DNA from: Euryodendron excelsum
Lineage: Eukaryota > Streptophyta > Magnoliopsida > Ericales > Pentaphylacaceae
DNA length: 64,000 nt
Assembly: GCA_033060915.1 (NCBI GenBank)
Contig: CM065390.1
Location: 21,906,001-21,970,000 of the forward strand
Direction: 5' to 3'
Made by a program: the position numbers and the translations under genes. Below, piece by piece: positions 1 through 11,900 of this stretch (positions within the stretch are counted from its first letter, which is position 1; the number at the start of each line of letters is the position of its first letter). A model generated the notes under the pieces. That model saw only the letters and a list, made by a program, of their open reading frames with translations. It searched no databases and had not been told where the DNA came from.

Positions 1-1694
1 TGAAGAATAAAAGAATCTAGAAGACTCAAAATCTTAATCCAGAATCAGTAAAGGAAAAACTGAAATCGTAAGGGCAAGAAATCATCAAAGTCGGTGTTTC
101 GCCAAATCATAGAACAGTAGATACTCGAATTTTCGACCCTGTATTCTTGGCGAACGAATTAAAAAAAGAATAAAACGAAATAGAATAAGATCATTCACTT
201 ATGCAAAAAAAACTTACAGAGAGACAGATAGGTCTCCGATTTTCAGAACTTCAAGGACAAATTCTGGACAAATAGACAGAATTTTAGAGTGAGAAACATA
301 ATGAGAGAAAGGAATTGGGCTTGAGAGAGAAAGGTCTCCTATTGAAGAGAGAGAAAGAGAGGCATTGCGTTTTCCCGCCAAACTTCGTTTCCCCAACTGT
401 CTTAACGGCTTAACGCGGGGCTAAACGGTTTTCAGGTGTGGATTTGGGTTTGGGTTCGGGTTCAGGTTCAGGTTCAATTTCAGTTTTTTTTTTATTTTTT
501 ATTTTTTTTAGGGGGCGGGTTTGGGTTTCGGATTTTCTCCAAACTTTAATATTCAGAATTTTTCAAATTTCTTATCACATTATTCTACGTGTTAGTCACC
601 CAAAATTTAAACGATAATATTATCTTATTTAAATCCATAATTTTACTTAACTTTAAAAAAAAGTAACAAAATAAGATCGCGAGTTTAAATCAGATAACAA
701 TATAATTCGTTAAATTTTATTTATCAACACGTGGCAAAATGGAGATAAAGAGTCTGGAAGATTCTGGATAAGGTAAACAATCGTAAAGTCTCTCAAACTT
801 TGCCTCAGCTTTTAATGTCACCTTCGAACTTTTATTTTTTCTATTTAAGCACTCTAATTTTTAAAAAGAAGTTATTGTGGTCCTTCATTTAAAATAAGTT
901 AGAAAAATTATAATTTAATTACGCTTTGACTCTCAAATAGGACTTGGTTTATTTTACTTGTTAAACTAAAAGTCGTTATATTTTACCCCTTAAATTATGA
1001 GAATTTAAGTTTGAATTAATGCTATTGACAAAAAAAAAATAAATAAATTAAACATTTGTAGTATTTTGAATACAATATAAAATTTTTTCCCTTGTTAATA
1101 AATGCGTAATTTTAAAAATATTCTTAATATTGTCAAAACTAATAATTGGTGGCTCACAAAAGTAAGATTTTTTGAATCATTCTAATCATTTTCTAGGCAT
1201 TTTGAGATTTTTTTTTTCTATTTCATAGTCATAAAATTATTTGTTTCTCTTTATTTTGAGGTTAGTATAAAACTTTGACAAAACATTTCTAATTTTAAAT
1301 TGTATAATGGTGAAAATGTGATTATTTTTAGTTAAACATGGGTAAAGTAATATTAAATTATTGTTAAGAGGGTTAAAGTGTAATTAATTATTATTATTTT
1401 TTAACTAATTTTAAAATGAATGACCATATTGACTTCCTTTTAAAATTTGGAGGGCTTAAATAGAAAAATAAAAGTTTGAGGGTAACATTAAAAACTGAGG
1501 AAAAGTTTGAGGAACTAAATAATTGTTTACCCTTCTGGATATTAAGGTTTGGAGAGAGCCTTACTTCAGTTTCGAATCCAATTGAACCCAATGAAAATGA
1601 CAGAAAGTTAGTCCTTTGTTTGGATTGTGACTATTTAAGGTTGGTAATAGCCAAACAAGAGGCAAAAGATCAAGTTCTTTGCTTCTTTTGAATA
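1..1694. other. A+T-rich intergenic DNA, no gene seen
   Basis: No coding region, RNA gene or recognisable element is visible. The stretch is A+T-rich with homopolymer runs. There is a short imperfect run of GGTTCA-like hexamers at about 440-476. Short open frames here have no domain or codon signal, so I leave them out. Confidence 0.6.
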
Positions 1695-2134
1695 TAGGGG
1701 TGGCCATGGGTTTGTCCAAGCCCACCATCACTTATAGGTTGGGAATTTTTAAGACCCGATTGGATTAATAGGCAGTTTAGAAATTATGTTCGAAGCTTTG
1801 TCCAGTCTGAAATATATATGAAGTAAATTTTTTTATATTTCAATATATTTATATATTTAGATTTTCTATTGTTTAATATTTTTTCTTTTATTTATTAATT
1901 TTGAATTGTGTTTGGAGCTCGGTCCAGTCCGAAATATATATAAAGAAATATTTTTTATATTTCAATATATTTATTTATTTAGATTTTATGTTATTTAATA
2001 TTTTTTTCTTTTATTTATTAATTTTTTAGGTTAAATGGGCGGGCTTGGATTTTTTTGAGGCTCAATGAGAAATGGCTTTAGTGTATGTTTGTCTAGAACT
2101 CAGCCCAGCCCGGCCCAACCAATAGTCACTCCTA
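1695..2134. mobile_element. Non-autonomous hAT-like MITE
   Basis: The ends form imperfect terminal inverted repeats. The left end reads TAGGGGTGGCCATGGGTTTG and the inverted right end TAGGAGTGACTATTGGTTGG, agreeing at 15 of 20 positions. The TAGGGGTG start with GGGC/GCCC-rich subterminal sequence is typical of plant hAT elements. The flanking octamers TTTGAATA (1687-1694) and CTTGTATA (2135-2142) agree at 6 of 8 positions, as expected for an aged 8-bp hAT target duplication. There is no transposase. The interior is dominated by a 122-bp tandem duplication. The family assignment is by TIR and TSD only. Confidence 0.7.
1787..2030. repeat. 122-bp tandem duplication inside the hAT-like MITE
   Basis: Two head-to-tail units, 1787-1908 and 1909-2030, share the order TCCAGTC-GAAATATATA, then TTTCAATATATTTAT, then TTTAGATTTT and TTCTTTTATTTATTAATTTT. 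They differ by scattered substitutions, so the duplication is not recent. Each unit is A+T-rich and non-coding. Confidence 0.75.
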
Positions 2135-3196
2135 CTTGTATATATTATCGTGGGTCCCAGGAATTGAACTTGGGAAGTGAGAGTAGAGTTAAGCAACACT
2201 TATCATTGCTCCACCTGATTTCTTGTGTTTTACGTTACAATATAAATTATATTTAAGGTAAAACATATGTGAATGAATAAAATATATTTAATTTATAATA
2301 CTAGTTAAACCACCGGTTGAAACGACAAACACCGAACTGCTAGGCTCACCGTTTTGATGTTGAGTTTGGTTCTGATAATTATGCTCATGCCTATCTGATT
2401 TTATCATTTGATATTTACTTTATTAAAAGTCTATCCATTAATAACAAATCTATATCTATACACTATACTATATGCAAATCTATATACTATAGTACTAGCA
2501 GTGAATACGTATTATACACGACAGGTTATGGACAGAAATAAGAAAAAAAAAAGTAAAAATGGATTACGAAACTATGATATTAATTGATAGACTTTAGGAA
2601 ACTATGATATTAATATACCCCTATTAGGAGCATTATAATTAAAGAAATTGAAAAATGTTATCATGACTATCAATGAATAGCATTTATGAAGCTCAAAATA
2701 AAAAGATTAAGAGGAACTAATAATAATATGACACATGTATTTTATGTTTTTAAAAAATCAAAATTTGTAGAAAAATGGATTAAAGCTTTCAGCTTTAAAA
2801 ACCTAATAACTTATTGTAATAATATATGGTATAGATATGCAAATGTAGTTGGAGTCTCACAAAGCTCCAAAATTCAATTCATATTTTTCTAAAAATCCTA
2901 AAAAACTACGATGTCATGTGGCATACCTAATTTTTTCAACCAATTAGGCTTCTCTACACTCTCTTATTAAGGAAAATCAAAATTAATTAAACAAAAATTA
3001 TTTGTGAAAAATAATTAAAGAAATAAAATTCTGATAAGGAAACATAAAAAGAACCTGAAGGAAAGAATTGATTGTTGGCAAAATTATTGCAATCTTAATT
3101 GCAACGTGGCATATTTACTTCTCTCAAGCACACTCCTTTTTTTCTATTCTCTTCCTCCTATTACTTTAGAGTTTAGAGCTACCACTTAGTTTTTAA
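2135..3196. other. A+T-rich DNA with Helitron-like fragments
   Basis: No gene is seen. A possible minus-strand Helitron 3' end lies at 2495-2520: on the minus strand a short CGTGTATAATACG stem is followed about 10 nt later by CTAGT. The part from about 2830 on belongs to a repeat shared with 48660-48955. The Helitron reading is tentative because no full element can be bounded. Confidence 0.35.
2830..3060 (+). repeat. Dispersed repeat, copy 1 (partner at 48660)
   Basis: This stretch aligns in the same order with 48660-48900. Shared blocks are TATGCAAATGTAG, GGAGTCTC/CGAGACTC, AAAAATCCTAAA, a GATGYCAYGTG core, AATTAATTAAA and AAAGAAATAAA. Copy 2 begins directly after a Helitron-like 3' end. 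The shared start suggests an element 5' terminus, but no target duplication is visible. Confidence 0.5.
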
Positions 3197-3609
3197 TTTT
3201 AGGGTTAATTTTACTTTACCACCTCATGCTTAGCTTCGAAAACACATACATCCCTTTAACTTTCAAAGCCTACACTCATACCTCTTGTAGTCTAGATTAA
3301 AGTGAAAACGTTAAGTTTTCTGTCTAAAATAACAGAATTATTACCTACGCGATTAAAATGAGTTGTGCCACAAGCCTTGGGGTATTTCCCACCAAATATC
3401 ACGTACAAAAAGATAATTTTGCCCCTATTTGTAAACAATTGGAATGACCAAGCTGCTAACCCAGCCATAAGTATGGCCAAGTTCACCACCTCTGGTTTCA
3501 GCTTTAATCCCTCTCTTATTTTGTTTCGTTCTCTCTCTCTAAAACCATTGTCACCATCTTTAATTCGGGCGAAGTCCTATCTTCATATTCCAAAACCGTA
3601 TCTCATCTA

Positions 3610-3619
3610 TATACATACG

Positions 3620-3650
<31 letters not shown>
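3610..3650. repeat. (ATAC)n/(AT)n microsatellite
   Basis: Short ATAC-type repeats run into about ten AT dinucleotides, inside the foldback element. No other function is apparent. Confidence 0.9.
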
Positions 3651-3885
3651 CTTTTTCTCCTATTTGAACACACCAAGATTAATCTATGAAGATTCTTTCA
3701 TTTCTCACCATTGTGTCTTTGCCATTTATGTGAATCTTCAAATTAATACTCGAACGGAGAAGAAATCAAGAGATTGAAGAACCCATCTCATGCTCTCTCT
3801 CTGTCTCTAAACATTTCCCTTCTCTCTAAAAACAATGGCAGCACCACTTGCTGCCAATAAGACCCACGAACCCACCTCCAGCCAA

Positions 3886-3888
<3 letters not shown>

Positions 3889-3923
<35 letters not shown>
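3889..3923. repeat. (TC)n microsatellite
   Basis: About 17 TC units. It lies in the foldback element and is mirrored by a (GA)n tract at 4056-4088, so the two could pair in a folded single strand. Confidence 0.95.
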
Positions 3924-3924
<1 letters not shown>

Positions 3925-4050
3925 GCCGAAGCACCCATGGCCAAACTTCCCTCACTATCTCTCTCTAAAATCCCCACATAGCGTAGTTTTCGGTCTTTAA
4001 TGGCAGTGAGCTAGTGTGATCTGGGTTTGGATGATTGACAGACAGATTAC

Positions 4051-4055
<5 letters not shown>

Positions 4056-4088
<33 letters not shown>
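4056..4088. repeat. (GA)n microsatellite
   Basis: About 16 GA units on the plus strand, complementary to the (TC)n tract at 3889-3923 in the same element. Confidence 0.95.
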
Positions 4089-4093
<5 letters not shown>

Positions 4094-4473
4094 CAGTGTG
4101 CTTGTGTGTGCATATGGTGGTGTGGGCTGTACTAGTGATGTGGCGAGAGGTGGAGAAGGTGGCTGAAGTTTTGGCTGAAGTAAAAGAAAAGGAGAGAAGG
4201 ATGTGGTTGGTGCAGGCGATTCATAAGAAAAGGGAGTGTGGTATGAGGTGGTTGGTCTGTAAATTTAAATCGCTAAAAAGGATATTTATGACATTTCATT
4301 TAATTAGTTAACTCTGTCCGCATTTGTACTTTTCCTTATAAGAGGTGTAAGTGTAAGTTTTTAAAATTGAGAGGATGTATGTGTTTTTCGAATTAAGCAC
4401 AAGGAATAAAGTAAATTTAATTCTCAATTTTAAAATTTTGAATCCCACCAAAATTAAAATTTTGAAATTCAAT

Positions 4474-4660
4474 TCTATACTATATATATGCACAAAATTA
4501 CTTCTGTTATTCTATTAAATAATATTATTCCTAAAATATCTCTCAAAACCCAAAATCTCTCTTTAATTAACATTCCGAAAATCTCTCTCATACTCTAAAA
4601 CAAATTATTTCCTAGAACGTCTCCATAATTCCAAAAACAACTCAGTCCTAAAACCCCTTA
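4474..4660 (+). repeat. Dispersed repeat with Helitron-like 5' start, copy 1
   Basis: It starts TCTATACTATATATATGC, resembling the TC-type 5' end of plant Helitrons. The downstream order ATTCCTA-AA, CTCTCAAAACCCAAAAT, TTAACATT and CTAAAACAAAT is matched by copy 2 from 46575. No 3' end with hairpin and CTAG was found for this copy. Confidence 0.4.
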
Positions 4661-6900
4661 ATGCAAATAAGGAACCCGTAGGTCATAGATCTCTTTGTGT
4701 GTTCTTCTTGGCCTCCACGTTGAGCTAAGGATTTGCTGCGTTTATTTTTTTTTGCTTTGTCTATATTCTTCTCATTCATTCCGTGGTTTCAAACAACTTT
4801 TTTTAAAATTTTATATTATACTATGTTATACATCTATGCATGCGCTCACCCGTGACTAATGTAGTTTGATTTTTTTTTTTTTTTTTCTGAAGGTTATGTC
4901 TATGTGAGAGGTTTCAGCTATTCTGAACAGTAAAACATTATTTCTTTTTATTATGATGTTTCATAGTGCGAATAAGTTTCTAACATTTAACCCATTTGAC
5001 AAATCTGTGGACTTATTTTCTGAACAGTTTTGAGTTGCATGGAATTTTTTCCTTTGAGAAGATTGATAATGATGATAATTTCCAATTTATGTTTTTTTTT
5101 TTTTATATAATTTACAGATTTGATAATGGATTCTTCATTCAATTGCTTCTTCAGGTAACTCCGCTGATGCAGGACTGGAACACAATGCTATTGGTTTTCT
5201 AAATCATTTTTCGGATTTTGGAGTTTCAACAAAATCTTAATGCAACTTTTAACTTGGGCCAATTAACGATTTGGCTCGGATTATTTATTAAGTTGTAATG
5301 TCAAGATAGCAACTGGAATTCCAATAGTTGGAACCCAAAACAACGTCCTTGGAAGTCTTTGTTTGAATTTAAATGCTTAAGTTTTCTTTTTTCAATTTTT
5401 TGGCTTTAATCTCACTAGCCTTTTTTGCCTTTTCTTTTCCAGATTTTCCTTAAACAATGTGAGAGAACATTGGGTAACAGATTCTCTTGGACTCTCTTTT
5501 TACCTCATGTGTATTTTCTTTTCCTTTTTTTTTTTCCCCAATATTTCAAGTCGCTTGTCTGTGTAGTCTTATTATTTGAACTTTGATAGTTATGGATATG
5601 ATTGATTTTTATTAGAACGTCATTTTTACTCTCACTCTTTCGATCCAACTTTTTTTTCTTCTTTCACACGGTGAAAAAGCTAATAGTAAAAAACATGGCA
5701 TTGCATAAGGAAAAAGGAGTCTTGAAAGGCAAGTGATGCCCACAATTCATAATCTAATCCATGTGGGACTGGATGGTGCATTATCCGGGAAGAGAGGCAT
5801 GATCTGTGAAAGTGTTTATTCGGAGTTTTAAGGAGCCAACGTCAATATATAGGGCCGAGTGAGAAGTCAGGGGTTAATTACTTAGTAAAATGCCTCACGT
5901 AGTTTCTTGACCAGTTTTTCATTTATTACAACAAATATGATTAATTTGCCCAGTTCAAGATTTAGTTTCCTCCATCTTCATTTTTTTTTTAAATTTACGG
6001 TTGTCTTTAATTTTTTAATTTTTCTGAGTTGAGATTGTTTGTTACAATGGGAAAAGCAAGAGCTTGATGATCGTTCTTTTGTTGTCTATGGTGAAGATAT
6101 TATTGCTTTAAAATGGTGTATTTGATTGTCGGTGTTGTCCCGTTTAAATCCTTACATTATTATTCGTTTGTAATCATTTACTTTTAATTCATACGTATCA
6201 CCAATTGGGCATTGGGTATTGGGTATTCTCTTCCTAATATGTTTTGTGTTTGTTTGCGAAGAAATTAATCAACGTTTTCCATGTTGGTTTGTGATTTTTT
6301 CATGAAACAAATGGTTGGTTGATACATTAATCTTTTAACGGGATGGCAGGGTAAATTACATAGACCTCCCTTAGACATTTGTGTAAATACAGTCGCTTCC
6401 CTCACCGATTTAAAGATTACATCATCCTTCCTTACTTTTGATATTTTGTTAACAAATTTCTTCTTCCGTTAGTCAACCGTCTGTTGACCAAATGTAAATA
6501 GTTACGCAAGCATAATTTTTTTTTCAAAATGACTATTTAACTGTTACAATCAAACTTCAACTTCTCCTGCAAACCCTAGCCCATGCCCCACCTTTGTTCC
6601 TTTCTTTTTCTTCCTTACAACTTCTCTCTTTACTTCTTGTCTCCTTCTTCTTTTTTTCTCCTCTCTCTCTCCCTCTCTCATCCTCTCTTTTTATTCTACT
6701 TATCTCACTTCCCTTTCCACCCACCATTTCCCGACATTTGGCCACCCACTTTCCGACCACAAGTAACCCTACCCCACCACCCTCCATCGCCACTGCACAC
6801 CTCCCTCACCCCGAGAACCACCACATAGGCTTTCCCCACCCTCCACCGCTACCCCACAGCTTTTCCCTACCCTACATCGCCTCCCAACAATAGTTATCTA

Positions 6901-6954
6901 CTCTCTCTCTCTCTCTCTTGCTCTCTTTATATGTGTGTGTGTGTGTGTGTGTGT
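6901..6954. repeat. (CT)n and (GT)n microsatellites
   Basis: A (CT)9 tract at 6901-6918 and a (GT)n tract of about 11 units at 6932-6954 lie 13 bp apart. Confidence 0.95.
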
Positions 6955-7256
6955 ACAACGATGGCTTCCAAAGCCCTCCGTTTATCATCTTTATTCTTTC
7001 CTCCCACAGAACCATTTTGTTTCTCACGGATTTCAACGAGTCGGGACTTCTTGGTGGTTTTCAGTGTTAATGTTCTCGAATTTGGGTCTAGATCCATGAT
7101 GGGTCGCAATTGATTTTATCTCATTGTGAGTAAACCCATGATGGGTCATCAAATTTTTTTTTTTTTTTTTGGGTCAGCAATTGTTTTGGCTGAACTGCTG
7201 GGTTTCGAGATATACATATACATATAGATATATTCATAATCTTTTGAGTATTAGCT

Positions 7257-8977
7257 AATTGTGTGAAAAAGTTTTAAAATTGTTTTCGAATCTTCAAAAT
7301 GCATTGTAGTAAACATTAATGATAACAAGATTATATTGACTGGTCACATCCAAGGCAATATTTATATTTTTGACTTAAATGATTTATCTTCTTGCAAAAT
7401 AAAATGCCTTGTTGCTGTGAACAGTGAGGATAGTTAGTTGTGGTATAAAAGGTTTGGTCATATAAGCATGAGTATTCTTTTAAAGATTTTAAAAAATAAT
7501 TTGGTCAATGGACTTCCCAAGCTCAAATTTGAAAAAAATAAAATCTGTAATACTTGTCAAATGGGAAACAAACCAGAGTTTCTTTTAAATCTAAAAACAT
7601 GATTTCTACATCAAGGCAATTTCAATTATTGCATATGAATTTATTTGGACCAACTCAAACTCTTAGTTTGAGTGGTAAGCAACATGTTCTAGTCATTGTT
7701 GATGATTACTCAAACTTCAATGGACATTCTTTCTTGCTCACAAGGATGAAACAATTGTATTCTTTATAAAGTTTTGCAAAAAGGTTCAAAATGAAAAAGA
7801 ATTTACAATCACAGCAATTAGGACTGACCATGGTAGTGAGTTTGATTGCAAACATTTTGAAAAGTATTATAATGAAAATAGTTTTGAACACAATTTTTTT
7901 ACCACTAATGACATTTCAACAAAATGAGGTTGTTGAGAGAAAAAATCGGACTTTGGAAGAAACGGGAAGAACAATACTTTGTAAAAATAATTTACCCAAT
8001 TATTTTTGGGCAGAAGCTGTTAACACAACCTACTATGTTTTAAATAGAGTTTTGTTTAGAAAGTTTTTAAATATAACCTAATATGAGCTTTGGAAAGAGA
8101 AAAAAATCAAATGTTTCATACTTTAGAGCTTTTGGATGCAAGTATTTTGTTTTAAACAACAAGAAAAATCACCTTGAAAAATTTGATGCAAACTCAGATG
8201 AAGTTGTTTTTCTTAGCTACTCTACTCATAGTAAGGCTCAATAAAAGAACTTTGGTTGTTGAGGAATCTGTGCATGTTACCTTTGATGAACTAAATTATT
8301 TACCTAGAAATATTGTGAGTGATGATGTAGATGATATGAAGCATAACATGGATAATCTGACCATCAATCAAGACTCAAGTGAAACCTCACAAAAGGAGGA
8401 AGAAGAACAAGACATTCCTTCAAATCAACAAGATGAGTATCAAAGGCTACCAAAGGAGTAAAAGTTTGTTCACAACCATCCACAAGATTAGATATTAGGT
8501 GATCTATCTTAAGGGGTAAGGACAAGATCACCCCTTAGAAATATTTGTAATCATCTTGCTTTCTTGTCTCACATTGAACCAAAATCCTTTTAAAAAGCTG
8601 AACATGATGAGTATTGCATTTTGGCCATGCAAGAAGAGTTAAACCAATTTGAAAGGAATGAGATTTGAAACTTTGTACCTAAACTTAAAGATCATTCAGT
8701 TATTGGAACAAAATAGATTTTTATAAATAAAATGGATGAATATGAAACTGTTGTGAGAAACAAGGCTAGACTAATAGCTCAAGGCTACAATCAAGAAGAG
8801 GGAATTGATTTTGATGAGACCTATGCACTTGTAGTTAGATTAGAGGTCATTAGAATTTTACTTGCATTTTTATGTTCCAAAAATTTCAAGCTTTATCAAA
8901 TAGATGTGAAAAGTGCATTTTTGAATAGTTTTATTTTTGAAGAGGTTCATGTGGAATAATCTCTTGGTTTTGAAAAT
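7257..8977 (+). pseudogene. Copia pol remnant, part 1: integrase and N-terminal RT
   Basis: The order is that of a copia polyprotein. A GAG-pre-integrase segment comes first (LWYKRFGHIS, then a Cys-rich ICNTCQMGK, about 7440-7565). The integrase core follows with DDYSNF, RTDHGSEFD and VVERKN, so the three catalytic acidic residues are still readable though in different frames. An integrase C-terminal region with FWAEAVN and a low-complexity acidic linker comes next. RT starts near 8580, with ARLIAQGYNQEEGIDFDETY and YQIDVKSAFLN at about 8765-8930. Frameshifts near 7740 and 7920 and several stops make it non-functional. Reading breaks at 8977, where the gypsy LTR begins, and resumes at 26192. 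Confidence 0.9.
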
Positions 8978-11900
8978 TGTCGCGCACAAGTTTTTTTGCA
9001 CTTAAGAATGGTGGAAAAAATGTACGGTACTCTGTCGTTAGAACTCATCCTCCTAGAAGAACGAGTGTGACTAGGTTTGAATTAGAAATTGATTTGAATA
9101 AGGGCTTTTGAAAAAAATTTGGAGTCAGCACCTAACTTGATAAAGGTGAGTTAGGTCACTTAAGACTAATGCAATCCGAAGATCAAACTTAGTGTTTTTG
9201 AAAAGGCAGTTTTGAAAACTTCTTCAAGAGAGGGTTGTTTGGAGAAGACAGGTTATTTGGCAACCTTTGAAAAGATTTAAGCTCTTTTTGAAAAATGACT
9301 CTAATATTAGTCTTTCATAAACAATGATCTATGGTCTGGGGGTTGGTTACGTATAGAGAAGATGCATTAGGCTATTACTCTATCCTGCCGTTACGGTACC
9401 TATAAGTCTTTCTACCCTAGGTTTACTCATTTAGAATATTCGATTATCCAATTTCCGCTTATATCCACTTTGAGAATTTTGAAAAGATGTTTGAGCCATC
9501 AGTTTAAGGATGATATGATGCATGATATATATGAAAAGAATTTGAATTTGGAGAGAAGTTTTGAAAAAGGAAATTGGAATTTAGAAAAAGGTTGTGAAAA
9601 TTGAAAACTTGAAAAAGGTTGTGACCGCACCCATGCGGGTTGTCTACGTATTCCTTTGTTAGGAATCAAGTCAGTTGTAGTTTGGACACGGGGTCCGATT
9701 GAAAATAGACACTTTGAGGTCTTGTTTTTTTTGAAAAGACATTTTGGGGCCTTGTTTGTTTTGAAAAGACACTTTGGAGCCTTTGAAAAGCTTGACTTGA
9801 AAAATGTTTGATTTAAACTTTGATTTGAAGATTTAAAAGTGAGCTTTGATTTGAAAAGCTTGAATTGAATTTTGAAGTCATCTTGACTTGAATTGGGGTT
9901 GGAAGACCATTTTGGTTTAGAAAAGAGTTAAAGTTCCCTAACTTAGGGTTAGGGATTGAACTTGAGTTTTGACATCCTAGGACTTTGGTAACCTAGGGTT
10001 TGAAGCATGCAATTGAATTGGAAAGACTTTATTTGAACTTGAAAAGTTTGATTCTAGAAAGGTTGATTTTGGAAAGTTCTAATTTATGAAAGATTGAATT
10101 TAAGAAAGATTAAAAAAAACTTGATTTGATTTTGAACTATTTGATTTTAAAGGATCAGAAAAAATTTGACTTGATTTGGAAATATTTGATTTAGAAGAAT
10201 TTGAAAAGTTAGAATTTGGAAAGCTTGAATTTAGGAAAGCCTTGAATTAGAAATGTTCCAAATTAGGAAAGTTCTATTTTCGGAAAGTTTTCATTTTAGG
10301 AAAGAATTGATTTTGGAAAGATTTGATTTAGAAAGATTTGAACTTAGAAAGATTTGGAATTTGGAAATAAGATTTGAAAGTTTAAAATTAGGAAAGTTTT
10401 GATCTTTATTTTCTAAAATTGAATATTGGATTTTATTTCAAAAAATAGAGGATTTGATTTAGTTTTCAAAATTAGAAGATTTGATTTAGTTTTGTATTTG
10501 GACAAGATTTGATTTGACTCTAAATTAAAAGGCTTTAGTTTTGACAATCTTAAATTTAGAAATCTATGATTTTGTATAGAAAAAGGGTTTCAGAAAGTTG
10601 TGATTTAAGACAAATAGAAAGTCATGATTATAGGAAAAGAATTAGGGTTTTCTAATCACGAATTCTTGTGTTTTGACTTGGGCTTCAAGAAAAAGAGTGT
10701 TTGGAAAGTACATCTTTGAAAAGAGCTTTTTAGAAAGTGGATTTGCAAAAACTATTTAGGAAATGTTTGAATATGAACTTTTGCAAGTCTCTTGAATATC
10801 TCACTTTTTTGAAATGATTCTAACCATGAAAAGATTAGAACCATTCTAGGGTTGTGATTTTGAAAACAATTAGGGTTTGAAAACAAGATTTGAACCTTGA
10901 TGATCCCATTGCATGTAACACTTTGCTAAAGCAACCCTAACCATGGAATGACTAGAATCACTTTGAATTCTGATGGTCACATTGAATGTAACACTTTTCT
11001 AAAGCAACTCTAACCATGGAATGGCTAGAATCATATGAGAATTGTCGTTTTAAAAACAAGTTTGAAAGAAGGAGGTTTTGAATGCAAGTTTTGAAGAAGA
11101 ACTTTAATGCAAGTTTGAAAACAACTTTGAACGCAATATTGAATGCAATGTATGAAAATGACAACCACAATGCAATAGGGTCGTGAACATACAAGGTTAG
11201 GCTTCACCATAATCAAGGGAGCCGAACCCATACTTTCTTAGGCTGAACTTGAAGAAAGCCCCCAATATGGTGACCCTCAACAAGTCTTCCTAGGCATGAA
11301 CCCACTTGGGTTTTCTTTAATTTTAATACCCATCTTCTACCAATCTTCTACCAACCCACTTGAATGTAACACTTTTCTAAAGCAACTCTAACCATGGAAT
11401 GACTAGAATCATATGAGGATTGTGGTTTTAAAAACAAGTTTGAAAGAATGAGGTTTTGAATTCAGGTTTTGAAGAAGAACTTTAATGCAAGTTTGAAAAC
11501 AACTTTGAATGCAATATTGAATGCAATGTATGAAAATGACATCCACAATGCAATGGGGTCGTGAACATATAAGGTTAGGCTTCACCACATAATCAAGGGG
11601 GCCGAACCCACACCTTCTTAGGCTGAACTTGAAGAAAGCCCCCACACGGTGATCCTCAACAAGTCTTCCTAGGCATGAATCGAGAAATCCTTTGTCTCAA
11701 GCATGAAAGAAAGGTTGGTAGAAGATGGGTATTAAAATAAAAGAAAACCCAAGTGGGTTAGGAGAGAGAAAAGAGAGAGGGAGATTGCATAAACTAAATC
11801 GAAAGCCTACCTTGTCTTCTCTTTGCTTTGAATGCTTTGTTTGTTTTGTTTGCTTTGTTTGAATACGTAGCACTTGATCCTTAATGGATAGTTAGAGGCT

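Larger units (their letters stand above)
3197..4430. mobile_element. Mutator-like foldback element with ~95-bp inverted termini
   Basis: The left end from 3197 and the reverse complement of the right end to 4430 align over about 95 bp at roughly 75% identity. Shared blocks are TTTACTTTA, TGCTTA, TTCGAAAAACACATACATCC and an ACACTYAYACCTCTT core. Left ends of this style, starting near AGGGTTAATTTTACTTTA, are common on plant Mutator-like elements. The ~1 kb interior has no transposase. It holds (AT)n, (TC)n and (GA)n tracts and pyrimidine-rich leader-like sequence, so a Pack-MULE-like origin is possible. The flanks are so A+T-rich that I could not settle a 9-bp target duplication. Confidence 0.6.
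4431..7232. other. Intergenic DNA with element termini, no gene seen
   Basis: No convincing gene. From 4474 a TCTATACTATATATATGC start opens a repeat that recurs at 46575. Sequences near 5869 (GGGGTTAATTACTTAG) and 6350 (GGGTAAATTACATAGACC) resemble Mutator-type TIR starts, but no inverted partner was found. The 6580-6900 stretch is pyrimidine-rich and open in several frames only because of that composition. A GATCCATGATGGGTC / AACCCATGATGGGTC pair lies at 7090-7150, next to a long T run near 7149-7170. Confidence 0.45.

Noticed and set aside
4096..4311. 71-codon frame after the (GA)n tract in the foldback element
   Set aside because: No recognisable domain and no support beyond absence of stops; possibly captured sequence, but unproven.
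6350..6490. Second Mutator-like element starting GGGTAAATTACATAG
   Set aside because: The left-end style fits, but no inverted right end was found downstream, so no element can be bounded.
6557..6893. Overlapping open frames on both strands in pyrimidine-rich DNA
   Set aside because: They arise from CT-rich composition (Ser/Leu/Phe/Pro or Arg/Glu/Lys runs). No domain or plausible gene structure is visible.
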